Both the position numbers and the translations under genes were made by a program. Below, in pieces: positions 9,347 through 17,306 of a stretch of 35,067 bases of DNA. A model generated the notes under the pieces. It worked only from the letters and a program-made list of their open reading frames with translations, ran no database searches and was not told where the DNA came from. The stretch comes from Leptospira inadai serovar Lyme str. 10. Lineage in GTDB: Bacteria > Spirochaetota > Leptospiria > Leptospirales > Leptospiraceae. Every line of letters starts with the position of its first letter. Positions within the stretch are counted from its first letter, which is position 1. The stretch lies in contig NZ_AHMM02000002.1 of assembly GCF_000243675.2 (NCBI RefSeq), positions 1-35,067 on the forward strand. Reading direction: 5' to 3'.

Positions 9347-10006
9347 ATGTTTAAGAATCTTCGGGAAATCGGCGAAAGAAATGGGAAAGATATAGTCGTT
9401 TTACTGAAGAACAAAATAGAGATTCAAAGATGGGAAGACCCGGCCGTCCGGAGGAGCCTTATCCGATACGGGGTCCTTTTAGGATTTGCATTTCTGTTAA
9501 CAGTTGTTTATACGACCGTCCTCTTTCTCACCGGCGCAATTTCAAATTCCACCGCAGACAGCCTATACGCAAATCAAGAGATCAGCTATTTACTTTATTT
9601 TTTAATTCATTTTCCCCAGAGCACAGTTTCATTTTTACTTTTTTGGATCCTAATTCCGTTAGTGATCGGCGTTTTCTGGGCCGGATTTCTTTACGTTTTA
9701 AATGGGACCGACAAACAGATATCACTCCCTACCCTACTCGTCCTAACCCTGAATTGCTTTCTATTTCCGCTTACAACGATTTCAATACTTGGGTTAATCG
9801 GAGCCGTTAAGAACCTTCTCGTTGCCGGCTTCCTCATGAAGCTCCTTTTCGTCATTCAAGGAATCTTTTTCCTCGCAGGGTACTTTGGAGCTCTACTCTA
9901 TGCTATAAAATCGTTTCAAAAACAATTCGATCAACCGCTCGGTAGGGCAGTCGTCCAGGCGATCGGTCCGACAATTTTGTTTTTTATACTTTACTCAATT
10001 TTCTAA
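9347..10006 (+). CDS. Yip1-like multi-pass membrane protein
   Basis: This encodes 219 aa with a charged N-terminus (about 38 residues) followed by five to six hydrophobic segments (about 44-66, 82-100, 105-125, 135-158, 165-190 and 203-218). The arrangement of a soluble N-terminus plus clustered helices resembles bacterial Yip1/YIP1-domain proteins, whose role is poorly known. I see no transporter motif. The TPR lipoprotein gene starts 21 bases downstream, so they form a two-gene unit divergent from the 9169 lipoprotein. Confidence 0.65.
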   Translation: MFKNLREIGERNGKDIVVLLKNKIEIQRWEDPAVRRSLIRYGVLLGFAFLLTVVYTTVLFLTGAISNSTADSLYANQEISYLLYFLIHFPQSTVSFLLFWILIPLVIGVFWAGFLYVLNGTDKQISLPTLLVLTLNCFLFPLTTISILGLIGAVKNLLVAGFLMKLLFVIQGIFFLAGYFGALLYAIKSFQKQFDQPLGRAVVQAIGPTILFFILYSIF

Positions 10007-10027
10007 GGTGCAAAAGGATTTCATCGA

Positions 10028-10630
10028 ATGAATTTAATGAAATATTCTAAACGACTCTGCATTATCCTATCCATTATAGTAGTTGTTCTATCCTGCAAAT
10101 CAAACGTTGAAAAAGGGAAGGAGCTAAATGCCGAAGGAGTTAAGCTTATGAGCACAGACCCCGAAAAAGCGGTCCTAAAGTTCAAGGAAGCGGCTACGTT
10201 AAACCCGAATGTCCCAGACTACATTTCAAACGCCGGCACCGCATACCTGAACCAAAAGAAGATTCCCGAAGCCCTACAAGAATTTAATACCGCTATTAAA
10301 ATAGATCCCGCCTACGGCCCGGCGTATTATAACCGAGGGACTATATATTCATCCCAAGGAAAATATTATCCTGCGATTGAAGACTACCGAGAGGCTCTAA
10401 GACTAAGCGGAGAGATTCCGGAAATCATATATAACCTAGCATTAGCATACGAAAATGTGAAGAACGATAAGCTTGCAATAGAAAGCTATTCCCGTTTTAT
10501 AGAAATTGCTCCATCAAATTTAGAGCCGGCAATCGAAGAGGCCAAATCCAGAATAGAAAAGCTGGTCAGTTTAAAAGCGGAAATACCTACTGAAAAAAGA
10601 AAGACTAACAAGAAAAGAAGGAAAAAATAA
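10028..10630 (+). CDS. TPR-repeat lipoprotein
   Basis: This encodes 200 aa. The signal peptide has a hydrophobic core and lipobox VLSC (Cys24). Three to four tetratricopeptide repeats follow (about residues 35-165), such as AYYNRGTIYSSQGKYYPAIED and IIYNLALAYENVKNDKLAIE. The C-terminal tail is very basic (KRKTNKKRRKK). It is probably a periplasmic scaffold protein. It is cotranscribed with the membrane protein upstream and converges on the YgiT gene, whose stop lies two bases away. Confidence 0.8.
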   Translation: MNLMKYSKRLCIILSIIVVVLSCKSNVEKGKELNAEGVKLMSTDPEKAVLKFKEAATLNPNVPDYISNAGTAYLNQKKIPEALQEFNTAIKIDPAYGPAYYNRGTIYSSQGKYYPAIEDYREALRLSGEIPEIIYNLALAYENVKNDKLAIESYSRFIEIAPSNLEPAIEEAKSRIEKLVSLKAEIPTEKRKTNKKRRKK

Positions 10631-10631
10631 A

Positions 10632-10886
10632 TTACACGGTAAACCGATACAATTTTCCGATTTCCTGAAAATCTTCCGTAATTTGAGACGCTAGTTTTTC
10701 TTTGATTTCTTCGAAAATACGGATTTGAGCGGGGGTAAAAAGTCTCTCTCCGCAATAATTGCATTCTTCGATCTCTACTTCAACAATAGCCGTATTGTTT
10801 CCGCCTTGGATAACCTCTTCTACTTTCCTATGAATCATTTCCCCTTTCCCGCAGACAGGACAGGGTATAAAATCTCCTACTCTCAT
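10632..10886 (-). CDS. YgiT-type zinc-finger antitoxin
   Basis: This encodes 84 aa. Two CxxC pairs (CPVC at residues 9-12 and CNYC at 42-45) make the zinc finger typical of YgiT-type proteins, which are related to the N-terminal half of MqsA. The rest (IFEEIKEKLASQ) is helical, without the MqsA DNA-binding HTH. Such proteins are usually encoded directly after a DUF4258 gene in a toxin-antitoxin-like pair. Here that partner is present but broken (10891-11128), four bases upstream, so the antitoxin-like gene stands alone. Confidence 0.8.
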   Translation of the reverse strand: MRVGDFIPCPVCGKGEMIHRKVEEVIQGGNNTAIVEVEIEECNYCGERLFTPAQIRIFEEIKEKLASQITEDFQEIGKLYRFTV

Positions 10887-10890
10887 TTCT

Positions 10891-11128
10891 TCATTTCCTT
10901 TTTCTAAAATCGTCCCATTTCTCTTTTGAGGGAATATAGATTGAAATTAATATTGAGATTTCCGAGTCCGCATTAAAAGCCCAGACACTATGCACTGGGA
11001 TTTCTCCGACCATACTAAATATCAAAGAAGAAGGAAACGGTTTGTCCGTCGTTACCCGCTTGAATTAATGCGTGTTTGGTAACCCTATAATAGTCTTTTG
11101 AGATAGAATCGTTGATCAATTCCAACAC
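10891..11128 (-). pseudogene. DUF4258 toxin-like pseudogene
   Basis: Two DUF4258-like halves lie in different frames. The first, from GTG 11128 (AGTAGG upstream), reads ELINDSISKDYYRVTKHALI and ends at a stop soon after QAGNDGQTVS. Shifting one base gives FPSSLIFSMVGEIPVHSVWA and then YIPSKEKWDDFRKRK, ending at a TGA at 10891-10893, four bases before ygiT. The central helix and strand expected between HAL and the FPS strand are missing, so an internal deletion caused the shift. The gene is a dead partner of the YgiT antitoxin. Confidence 0.75.
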
Positions 11129-11136
11129 CGGCCTAC

Positions 11137-11955
11137 TTACGGCTTCCAAGCCTTGTCTAATTCTTCTACGTCTTTTTCCCACGCCGGAGGGTCATAGGAA
11201 AACTCATCCTCAGCTTTATTTCTTTCACTTGGAAAAACCCAAAGGGCCGAAATTTGCCAAAACGAATGTCCGGTTTTAAATTCTCTTATTATGTTCAATT
11301 TGGAATCGTAGACTCTAAAAAAAGACTCTGTCTTCTGCTCAAAAAAGGAAGGAATAAGCCCGAGACTTAAAACGCTAAAAGGAAACGTTGTCGCATAGAC
11401 GACCGCACCTAATACGGTCGCTTTAAAAAATACGGGCGTAAAGATTCCGACGACATAGTAATCAACTTCCCTTTTTTTCATTCGAAAGGTTTTTGTCTGC
11501 GGGTCAAAGTCCAACACTTCGCATATATCCGGTAGAGCCCCTGCCGCCATATGCTTATACGAAAAATCGATGAAGCCCTGGATGTTTCCTTCCGGTACAC
11601 TTGGATCCAAACCGGAGGATGGAAACTTGGCGATGGATGATCCATACTCAAGAGGCGAAATCACTTGCGTAGGCAAAGGATAAGCGGCCCTGTGATCCGA
11701 AGGAACATTTCTCCTTCCTTTGAAGAAGGCTGACTTCAAATCCGTTCCATATTTTAGGGAAATCTCACTTTTACAAGGCGTGTTAATCCAACCGTCTAAT
11801 TTGTTTCCAACGGTCTCAGTCGAATATGGATGAAACCCGATAAGAGCGATCTTCTTTTTATCAATTCTCGGCTTTGGAATGGAGGGAGGGTCGAGTAGGT
11901 TAGCGGTCGTACAAGATAGTAGGAACGTAGAGAATAAGAAAGCTAGGTACCGCAT
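11137..11955 (-). CDS. lipoprotein of unknown function
   Basis: This encodes 272 aa. The signal peptide MRYLAFLFSTFLLSC gives a short spirochaete-type lipobox with Cys15. The mature protein has the segment KKKIALIGFHPY early on, a hydrophobic stretch at about residues 172-205 (VVGIFTPVFFKATVLGAVVYA), and a tryptophan-rich acidic C-terminus. A similar start pattern (IIVPFNDQR) occurs in the lipoprotein at 32867. I do not recognise a named family, and the hydrophobic part suggests close membrane contact. Confidence 0.7.
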   Translation of the reverse strand: MRYLAFLFSTFLLSCTTANLLDPPSIPKPRIDKKKIALIGFHPYSTETVGNKLDGWINTPCKSEISLKYGTDLKSAFFKGRRNVPSDHRAAYPLPTQVISPLEYGSSIAKFPSSGLDPSVPEGNIQGFIDFSYKHMAAGALPDICEVLDFDPQTKTFRMKKREVDYYVVGIFTPVFFKATVLGAVVYATTFPFSVLSLGLIPSFFEQKTESFFRVYDSKLNIIREFKTGHSFWQISALWVFPSERNKAEDEFSYDPPAWEKDVEELDKAWKP

Positions 11956-11986
11956 AATATTTAATTAGTCCAGCGAGAATTCCAAT

Positions 11987-12703
11987 CTATTCAACTTTCG
12001 CGTAACTAGTATTAATGATCGAGGACTTTTTAAGATTCAAAGTAAGAGTCACATCTTTATAACCGAGTGCCTTCGCCATCTTCATTTCACGGTCGCCCTC
12101 CGTCGTTTCTCGCAATTTGTAAAGTATAGCCGCTTTTCTTACATGAGGAAACGGATAGGCCGGCAATAGTTCTATTAGTTTATTATAGATTTCAACGGCA
12201 TAAAAATCGCGTTCGGTTGCTTCCAGTAAGAAAGCGAATGCGGTCAAATAATTCGTATCCATCGGCAAAGGAGAATTTGCAAATACGGTCTCCCATTCAT
12301 TCAATAATTTATAAGGATTTTCTTTTAAGAAAAGCCTATTCCATTGAAGCCAAATGAAGGCATCGGTGCTTTTAGGGTGCGCTTTATATTCTTCTTCGAG
12401 CAGTGCTTTCGCCTCTTCTTTAAACCCCAGTTCTGTACTGCATTTCCCTACAAGTGTCCTTGCATTTCTATAATCTCGACTTAGTAACAGAACCGTATTT
12501 AATTGTATCCGGGTTTCATAACAGTCTTGATTAAAAACGTAAGCCTTTGCGGCTTCTCCATACAGATTCCTTAGTTCGGTAGCGATTGAACGCTTTTTCC
12601 CTTCTCCGAATGAAACCCAAATAACGAAGAATAAAAGAAGGGTAGAAAATAGTTGCCCCTTGACGGGCCAAGGAAATGACAGCTTGGGGTTAGTCGTGTC
12701 CAT
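11987..12703 (-). CDS. TPR-like membrane-anchored protein
   Basis: This encodes 238 aa with one N-terminal hydrophobic segment (about residues 17-33, QLFSTLLLFFVIWVSF) acting as signal or anchor. The rest is helical with degenerate TPR-like repeats (NTVLLLSRDYRNARTLVGKC, ERDFYAVEIYNKLIELLP). It has no lipobox. It lies 31 bases upstream of the lipoprotein gene at 11137-11955 on the same strand, so the two are likely an operon. The role is probably a periplasmic scaffold. Confidence 0.7.
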   Translation of the reverse strand: MDTTNPKLSFPWPVKGQLFSTLLLFFVIWVSFGEGKKRSIATELRNLYGEAAKAYVFNQDCYETRIQLNTVLLLSRDYRNARTLVGKCSTELGFKEEAKALLEEEYKAHPKSTDAFIWLQWNRLFLKENPYKLLNEWETVFANSPLPMDTNYLTAFAFLLEATERDFYAVEIYNKLIELLPAYPFPHVRKAAILYKLRETTEGDREMKMAKALGYKDVTLTLNLKKSSIINTSYAKVE

Positions 12704-12920
12704 GCGAATTAACCCGACCGATCTTTTACGATCAGCCGCGAAGATTCAAACTAAAAAAGGACGCACGATAGAAACTTTAGGCTTTTATGATCTGCCTTTA
12801 AAAGAATTCAAGATCGACCGAGGCTTAATAAAACGGCAAGTTCAGGTAGCGTTTATCTGCCATTTTCTGCCGATTTTATCCTTTTTATAGAATCCTTTAA
12901 AGCTAGGAAGCCTATACGAC

Positions 12921-12944
12921 AAAAAGGTGAGCCGGCGCACCTTT
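12921..12944 (-). terminator. terminator after parB (or a parS-like palindrome)
   Basis: On the minus strand AAAGGTG and CACCTTT are seven-base arms around GCCGGC, itself a palindrome, and five T follow. It starts two bases after the parB stop. The shape fits a Rho-independent terminator. Because of the strong palindrome and the position, a ParB-binding site is a weaker alternative. Confidence 0.6.
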
Positions 12945-12945
12945 G

Positions 12946-13668
12946 CTATTTTCCTTTTATTTTCAAGGCTTCGATTTGTTTATTTAAAGCCGTTATTTCT
13001 TTTCCAATGCGGGCAGCTTCTTTTTCGGCGGCCGTTTTTTGTGCCTTTAAATTCTTAATCTCAGAATTCAGTTCGATTATTCGTTCTTTAGGGGTTATGG
13101 GTTTATTCTTTTGCTTTGATATCACCTTTCTGGAAGCAAGTAGGGTATTATTTTTCGGTTTGATCCCTATTTTTCGTCCTTTGCTGTCCCGTTTTTCGAC
13201 GTGTCCAACTTGGACACGTGCTCTTTCTTTACCCACTGTCGAAGGGCTCACGCCGACCGCTTTGGCAACTGATCTATCCGACTTAGTTGGGTCTTTTTTT
13301 AAGAAATATAAAATAATGTTTCTTTTTTCCTCGGTAGTGAAATGTCTTCTCTCCAAGTTCTCCCCTACACAAAAATCAATGACCTCTTCCCTAGTAGCGT
13401 TGCTAATATCATAAATTTCGATTCGTTGGGGTTCGGTAAAATTTAACTCGTTCCCTATCTCCCAGCGATTAAGCCCAGAAAGGATTTTATTAATCGTTTT
13501 ATCTTTATAGACTCGAATAGGATCTTTTATTCCATGTTTTTCGATCGATAATCTCAGACGTACACGATCGTCATTCGAAATCGGCATTAAATGTTGCACC
13601 TCCGCCAGCTCGGAGGAAATTTCCATACTATCTAAAGTAGCAAGACCTTCGCCTATTTTTCGAATCAT
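12946..13668 (-). CDS. parB: plasmid partition protein ParB
   Basis: This encodes a 240-aa centromere-binding protein that loads on parS and works with ParA. The N-terminal ParB/Spo0J fold (about residues 20-110) has DPIRVYKD, ILSGLNRWEIGNEL and the GENLERR box, where many ParB proteins have ENxQR for CTP binding. A helix-turn-helix follows (about 125-150, DRSVAKAVGVSPSTVGKERA), and a lysine-rich coiled coil (195-240) probably dimerises. It overlaps parA by four bases (ATGA). I see no standard parS motif nearby. Confidence 0.9.
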   Translation of the reverse strand: MIRKIGEGLATLDSMEISSELAEVQHLMPISNDDRVRLRLSIEKHGIKDPIRVYKDKTINKILSGLNRWEIGNELNFTEPQRIEIYDISNATREEVIDFCVGENLERRHFTTEEKRNIILYFLKKDPTKSDRSVAKAVGVSPSTVGKERARVQVGHVEKRDSKGRKIGIKPKNNTLLASRKVISKQKNKPITPKERIIELNSEIKNLKAQKTAAEKEAARIGKEITALNKQIEALKIKGK

Positions 13669-14396
13669 CTTGTAACCTCATTAATTATCTGAAGAGTTTG
13701 GTTTAGAATAGTTTTCTTTAGAGCCTCGGTGGGTTTTTTGTATTCTGCAGCGAAACCGGAAGTGGTTCCGTTCTTTGGTAAATTGCCTACTAAATACGGT
13801 TTAAATGTTTCCGCAAAAATTCTTGCTTGCGTGGCATTGAATCCGTTCTTCTTACCAGGATCTTTCCAGCCGATGAAAACTACCTTCGGCGTTTTTTTAT
13901 TTTGCTGTATGCTTTGGACTGTATATTCAGTTGGTCCGAGTGCTTGGGGAGCTATTTCAGTTGGAATGATTATACAATCCGCTATATGAATAGCTGCTCT
14001 GGAAATCCCAATTACTGTCGGTGGTGTGTCGATAATGATATAGTCGTAATCATTCGGAAGTTTATGATCGAATTCGTACGGACTCGCTGTAGCAAATATT
14101 TTATCTAATCTGTAGTCACTTGGAATAATATCTATAGTTCCAGAAAACAAGTCAGTCCTTGTATCGTGAATATGCTTTCCTTTTTCAGCTTTATCCTTCG
14201 TCGTCAATAATTCAAATAAACCGACTCTTGGAGAGGATGTTCTAGGTAAATAGAAAGATGTAAGCCCTGCTTGCGGATCACAATCGATTAGAAGAACTTT
14301 TTTTCCGGAATCGGCTAAAGATTTTGCAGACAAAGAAGAACTTGTTGTTTTTCCACAACCTCCTTTCTGGTTCACAAACGCTATGATTTTACTCAT
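13665..14396 (-). CDS. parA: plasmid partition ATPase ParA
   Basis: This encodes a 243-aa deviant-Walker ATPase. Walker A is KGGCGKTT (residues 11-18, with the signature lysine first), the A' motif is LLIDCDPQ (35-42) and Walker B is YIIIDTPP. It has no N-terminal HTH, so it is ParA type Ib, in which regulation is usually left to a partner. Here the small protein encoded just upstream overlaps parA by eight bases and is the likely repressor. It positions plasmid copies through a nucleoid gradient together with ParB. Confidence 0.92.
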   Translation of the reverse strand: MSKIIAFVNQKGGCGKTTSSSLSAKSLADSGKKVLLIDCDPQAGLTSFYLPRTSSPRVGLFELLTTKDKAEKGKHIHDTRTDLFSGTIDIIPSDYRLDKIFATASPYEFDHKLPNDYDYIIIDTPPTVIGISRAAIHIADCIIIPTEIAPQALGPTEYTVQSIQQNKKTPKVVFIGWKDPGKKNGFNATQARIFAETFKPYLVGNLPKNGTTSGFAAEYKKPTEALKKTILNQTLQIINEVTR

Positions 14397-14589
14397 GTTT
14401 TTCTTCCGGCATATATATAGTTTTTAAAGCATGAATAATTTCCTGCGCCTTCGAACGATTATTCTTTCTCGAAACTTCATCTAGTTTTTCAGAAAGAGGA
14501 ATTGTCAGGTATATTGTAATTCCTTTTTTCGGCTCTTTTGGTTTTGGTGGGCGGCCCAAATTCGAGTTCTTTTTTTTCGAAATTGACAC
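14389..14589 (-). CDS. small ribbon-helix-helix-like regulator of the par operon
   Basis: This encodes 66 aa, starting at GTG 14589 with AAGGA 11 bases upstream. A basic proline/lysine tail (residues 1-22) is followed by a ribbon-helix-helix-like core: strand GITIYLTIPL and helices EKLDEVSRKNNR and KAQEIIHALKTIY. The closest companion is the protein at 22263, with the same KxGRPK-tail plus RHH plan. First gene of the par operon and overlapping parA, it probably binds the dyads at 14622-14689 and autoregulates. Confidence 0.75.
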   Translation of the reverse strand: MSISKKKNSNLGRPPKPKEPKKGITIYLTIPLSEKLDEVSRKNNRSKAQEIIHALKTIYMPEEKHE

Positions 14590-14621
14590 AATTAGAATTT
14601 TCCTTTTTTAAAAATTGAATT

Positions 14622-14689
14622 CCACTTAATCCAACCAAATAAGTGGGGTTTATATAATTACCGCAATTAATTTTGATAATTTTATCAAA
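14622..14689. promoter_or_regulatory. two dyads in the par operon leader
   Basis: CCACTTA (14622-14628) / TAAGTGG (14640-14646) and an 18-bp palindrome TTTGATAATTTTATCAAA (14672-14689) lie 33 to 100 bases upstream of the first par gene. Spacing and symmetry fit repressor sites or a leader hairpin. The likely ligand, the small RHH protein, is inference. Confidence 0.5.
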
Positions 14690-14735
14690 TAAGCAGTCTT
14701 TTACATTTTTTTGCAAATTGTTGCTTGCATTTTTG

Positions 14736-14767
14736 TACCTATCGTACTACACGATACTCATACCTAT
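14736..14767. promoter_or_regulatory. dyad flanked by direct repeats between par and rep
   Basis: TATCGT (14740-14745) and ACGATA (14751-14756) form a dyad with a five-base spacer, flanked by TACCTAT at 14736-14742 and 14761-14767. It lies between the divergent par and rep units. It could be an operator, part of the origin or a parS site. Confidence 0.4.
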
Positions 14768-14950
14768 TGAAAAACGCTCCCGCGTCGTTGTTGGAATTAA
14801 GTTCTTTGAGTTGTGAGAGAATCATCCGTTAGGTTTAATCTAAATATTTTGAATTGAGATAACAAAGCATGGTTCGTCTTAGAAGAAAGAAGGACTTTGG
14901 TTTTTGCAAAATTTACATTAACGATACTGTTGCTGTTAATTTTGGAAGAA

Positions 14951-15043
14951 CCAACGCCCGTTGGTCCCTTCCTTTATTCTGCAAAAAATCCCTTCCCCCC
15001 AAAGTCAGCCGGACGAATTTACTTCGTAAGGATGGGGGGAAGG
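14951..15043. other. strong hairpins in the presumed origin region
   Basis: CCAACG/CGTTGG (14951-14964) is a tight six-pair hairpin. CCTTCCCCCCA (14991-15001) and TGGGGGGAAGG (15033-15043) are perfect 11-base arms with an inner ACGAA/TTCGT stem, followed by a short T run. It could be a terminator that insulates rep, a single-strand origin, or the structure of a control RNA. No protein-coding gene in this stretch is convincing. Confidence 0.5.
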
Positions 15044-15351
15044 AACCCTTTTTACTTTAAAAAATTCCTCTAAATCACTTTAAAATTCCCTTGCCTACTT
15101 TTCACGGCCTAACCTATTATGTCCCTAAGATGCAAGCTAAAAATTTCTCCTTTTAAGGTAAAATTTGCTTAGGTTAGTATCAGATCGTTAAGTACCGCAC
15201 TGACTTGCGGAATTTGAAGATCAATGCAGAATAGAGGTCGGGAGAAAGAAATTTCCCACTTCATTTTATTTCAATGTCATGAGGCCAGGCGGCTTCGTGC
15301 ACCCAGTCCTTAGCATTGCTATTCACTGGAATTAAAACCGGAGGTGGGTAT
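15044..15351 (+). promoter_or_regulatory. rep control leader with stem-loops
   Basis: Three structures precede the rep leader peptide. CTAACCTA (15109-15116) pairs with TAGGTTAG (15170-15177). CCGCA/TGCGG forms a six-base-loop hairpin (15195-15210). CCAGT (15303-15307) / ACTGG (15325-15329) sits just upstream of the GGAGGTG ribosome binding site at 15340-15346. This layout resembles replicons whose rep gene is controlled by RNA structure and possibly an antisense RNA. I could not identify an antisense promoter. Confidence 0.45.
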
Positions 15352-15435
15352 ATGTCCTCATATAGCCTAACGATATTTCAAAATAGTTTCGCATCACTTT
15401 GCCTTTTCTCACATAACAGGATGCAGGTGAAATAA
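15352..15435 (+). CDS. 27-aa leader peptide translationally coupled to rep
   Basis: A short reading frame (MSSYSLTIFQ...) has the best ribosome binding site in the region, GGAGGTG at 15340-15346, five bases before its ATG. Its stop TAA overlaps the rep start as TAATG at 15433-15437. It carries no recognisable domain. Such leader peptides in other plasmids open structure around the rep start when translated, so this one probably sets Rep synthesis. The role is inference from layout. Confidence 0.6.
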   Translation: MSSYSLTIFQNSFASLCLFSHNRMQVK

Positions 15436-17177
15436 TGTTTGAGAGAAACGAAATTTTAGAATCGGCCCAAGCATACCATGAAAATGGTATCCAGGTAATC
15501 CCAGTTAAATCAGGAACGAAGAAACCGGAGGGTTTCTGGAAACAGTATCAAGAAAAGTACGTACCGAAAAACGAGATCCCGAAGTTATTTGCTGGTGATC
15601 ATAATATAGCCGGTCTAGGTGGAGCAGTATCATCGTGTTTATCCGTTCTTGATGTAGATGACTATCGAAAGTTTGAAAACACTGCCTGGAAAAAAACCAT
15701 AATCAGAGATATTTGGAACGAGACTTGGGTGGGTAATAGCGCGAGCGGACGTCCTCATATCTATATAAGAACACCATTTCCTCTCCGATCGCGGAACGAT
15801 ATTAAAACGACCGGAATCGAAGTTCGAGGAGAAGGGCAATATTTCCTAATGCCCCCCTCTATTTTCAATAAGAATGGACAAGGGTTTTTATATTGTTGGA
15901 ACCACGGCCCGGCTCAAGGGAAAAAAATCGTAAACGTATCCGAAGCGGATTTAGAGCTCGTTTCTAAAATTCTTCCAATAGAACGTTTTAACCTGTCGGA
16001 AAAAAAGTCCTCCGAATTAAAACCGTTCGGAATGAACTGGAAGGCATTTGAAATCCTTTGCTTAGGAAAGTATGAAGAGCATGGTTTTGCAAAAAATGGA
16101 TCCCCCTCGTATTCGGAAGCAGAGTTTCACGCAATTAGAAGTCTCGCTTCTCTTGGGTGGTCCAATTATGAAATCCGAAACTTTATTTTAGAAAGAGCGC
16201 ATGAAAAAACAAACTTCCGAACTAGAGAAAGTAATTCAGACTATTTAGATCGTACTATAAAGAATGTAAGAAAGTGGATAGAGAAGAATCAAGGAGAACA
16301 CCAAAGAGAGCTTGATCGATTACGGGAATCAGTATCGGTTATAGACTGGAACACTTTGTCTGGGAATAAAAGAAAAGCGTTAACGGATAAACTCACTTAC
16401 TCGTACATACTAGAGACGGCGGCTAGAACTGGCAAAGGAATTATAAACCAAGAAGGTCAAGGACTCCCAATCTCAGAAAGAGAAATAGCAGAAAGGACTG
16501 GTCGGACACAGAAAACAATCAATAGCTCCCTCTCACGACTAAAAGGTAAATTAGTAACCCAAGTAAAAGACGCAGACCTTATCCATGCTCGAGAATACTC
16601 CTTAATAACATGCGACATTAAGTTTCAATCTTTGTACCCCCCCAATTGTGAAAGAATGAGTAATAATGTCGCACGTTCTGACGAGCTTTCCAGTGACGCG
16701 TTTAGAAGGGGTAGGGTGGGTGAGTCCCTAGAGAAGACAGGAATGCTTGTTTTAAACGCCTTAGAAGGCAAACTAGAGGGGTTACAGGGGGATTTTGAGG
16801 GGTGGTTCAGGAAAAGAGATATTCTCGTAGTTTTATCCCAATACATGACTACTAGAACATTTGAACGAAAAATAGGTATCTTGGAGGGCCTAGAGGTTGT
16901 CCGAAGAAAGCGCGATGGTAAGGAGACGCTTTTTAAACTGATTGGAGTTCCAAATCTGGGGGCTATAGCTCGGGCTATCGGATCGGACGGTAAAGCAGAG
17001 CATCAACGTAGACAACACAAACTAGACCGGGAGTTTGAAAAAGATATCCGTGGTTTAACACCGGAAGAAAAAGCGAACGCTAGACGGGAGCGGAAATTAA
17101 AGCAAAACACTAATTTAACGAGAATCAGTAAGACCGAATTTTTGAACCCGAAAACCGGAGAAATTCACGAGGTTTGA
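15435..17177 (+). CDS. plasmid replication protein with primase-polymerase domain
   Basis: This encodes 580 aa. Residues about 1-180 look like a bifunctional primase-polymerase (archaeo-eukaryotic primase-like) domain: GIQVIPVKSGTKKPEGFWK, the metal-binding LDVDDY, ASGRPHIYIRTP, and EVRGEGQYFLMPPS. A helical middle (about 210-290) follows. A winged-helix region (about 345-375, REIAERTGRTQKTINSSLSRL) and a second HTH-like part at about 455-490 could bind the origin. The C-terminus is basic. No helicase Walker motif is present, so the host must supply the helicase. Translation is coupled to the 27-aa leader peptide. It is the likely initiator of the plasmid. Confidence 0.75.
   Translation: MFERNEILESAQAYHENGIQVIPVKSGTKKPEGFWKQYQEKYVPKNEIPKLFAGDHNIAGLGGAVSSCLSVLDVDDYRKFENTAWKKTIIRDIWNETWVGNSASGRPHIYIRTPFPLRSRNDIKTTGIEVRGEGQYFLMPPSIFNKNGQGFLYCWNHGPAQGKKIVNVSEADLELVSKILPIERFNLSEKKSSELKPFGMNWKAFEILCLGKYEEHGFAKNGSPSYSEAEFHAIRSLASLGWSNYEIRNFILERAHEKTNFRTRESNSDYLDRTIKNVRKWIEKNQGEHQRELDRLRESVSVIDWNTLSGNKRKALTDKLTYSYILETAARTGKGIINQEGQGLPISEREIAERTGRTQKTINSSLSRLKGKLVTQVKDADLIHAREYSLITCDIKFQSLYPPNCERMSNNVARSDELSSDAFRRGRVGESLEKTGMLVLNALEGKLEGLQGDFEGWFRKRDILVVLSQYMTTRTFERKIGILEGLEVVRRKRDGKETLFKLIGVPNLGAIARAIGSDGKAEHQRRQHKLDREFEKDIRGLTPEEKANARRERKLKQNTNLTRISKTEFLNPKTGEIHEV
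16611..16676. repeat. inverted and direct repeat inside rep
   Basis: TGCGACATTA (16611-16620) is the inverse of TAATGTCGCA (16664-16673). The second arm is part of a 27-base unit (16650-16676) that recurs at 17228-17254 just after the gene with two mismatches. These may be binding sites for Rep or ParB. Confidence 0.5.
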
Positions 17178-17227
17178 ATCGGATAGGACAAGTTAAAGTA
17201 GATCCTCTAGGCAATTTCCGTTGGCCC

Positions 17228-17254
17228 GAAAGAATGGGTAATAATGTCGTACGT
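17228..17254. repeat. 27-bp direct repeat downstream of rep
   Basis: 25 of 27 bases match 16650-16676 (GAAAGAATG then GTAATAATGTCG). It lies 50 bases after the rep stop in otherwise unremarkable sequence. It would also translate to the similar peptide ERMxNNVxR, so a duplicated rep fragment is the alternative to a DNA site. Confidence 0.55.
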
Positions 17255-17306
17255 CTTCCTTGAGCTAGGACCGGCCTTCCTACTCCTATCTGAATGTAGT
17301 AGCTTC

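Noticed and set aside
12704..12920. A 76-codon plus-strand frame between the TPR gene and parB
   Set aside because: It overlaps the start of the minus-strand TPR gene, lacks an SD and shows no domain-like sequence.
14869..15060. A 63-codon plus-strand frame in the origin region
   Set aside because: It has no ribosome binding site, crosses the strong hairpin at 14991-15043, and its protein has no recognisable pattern.
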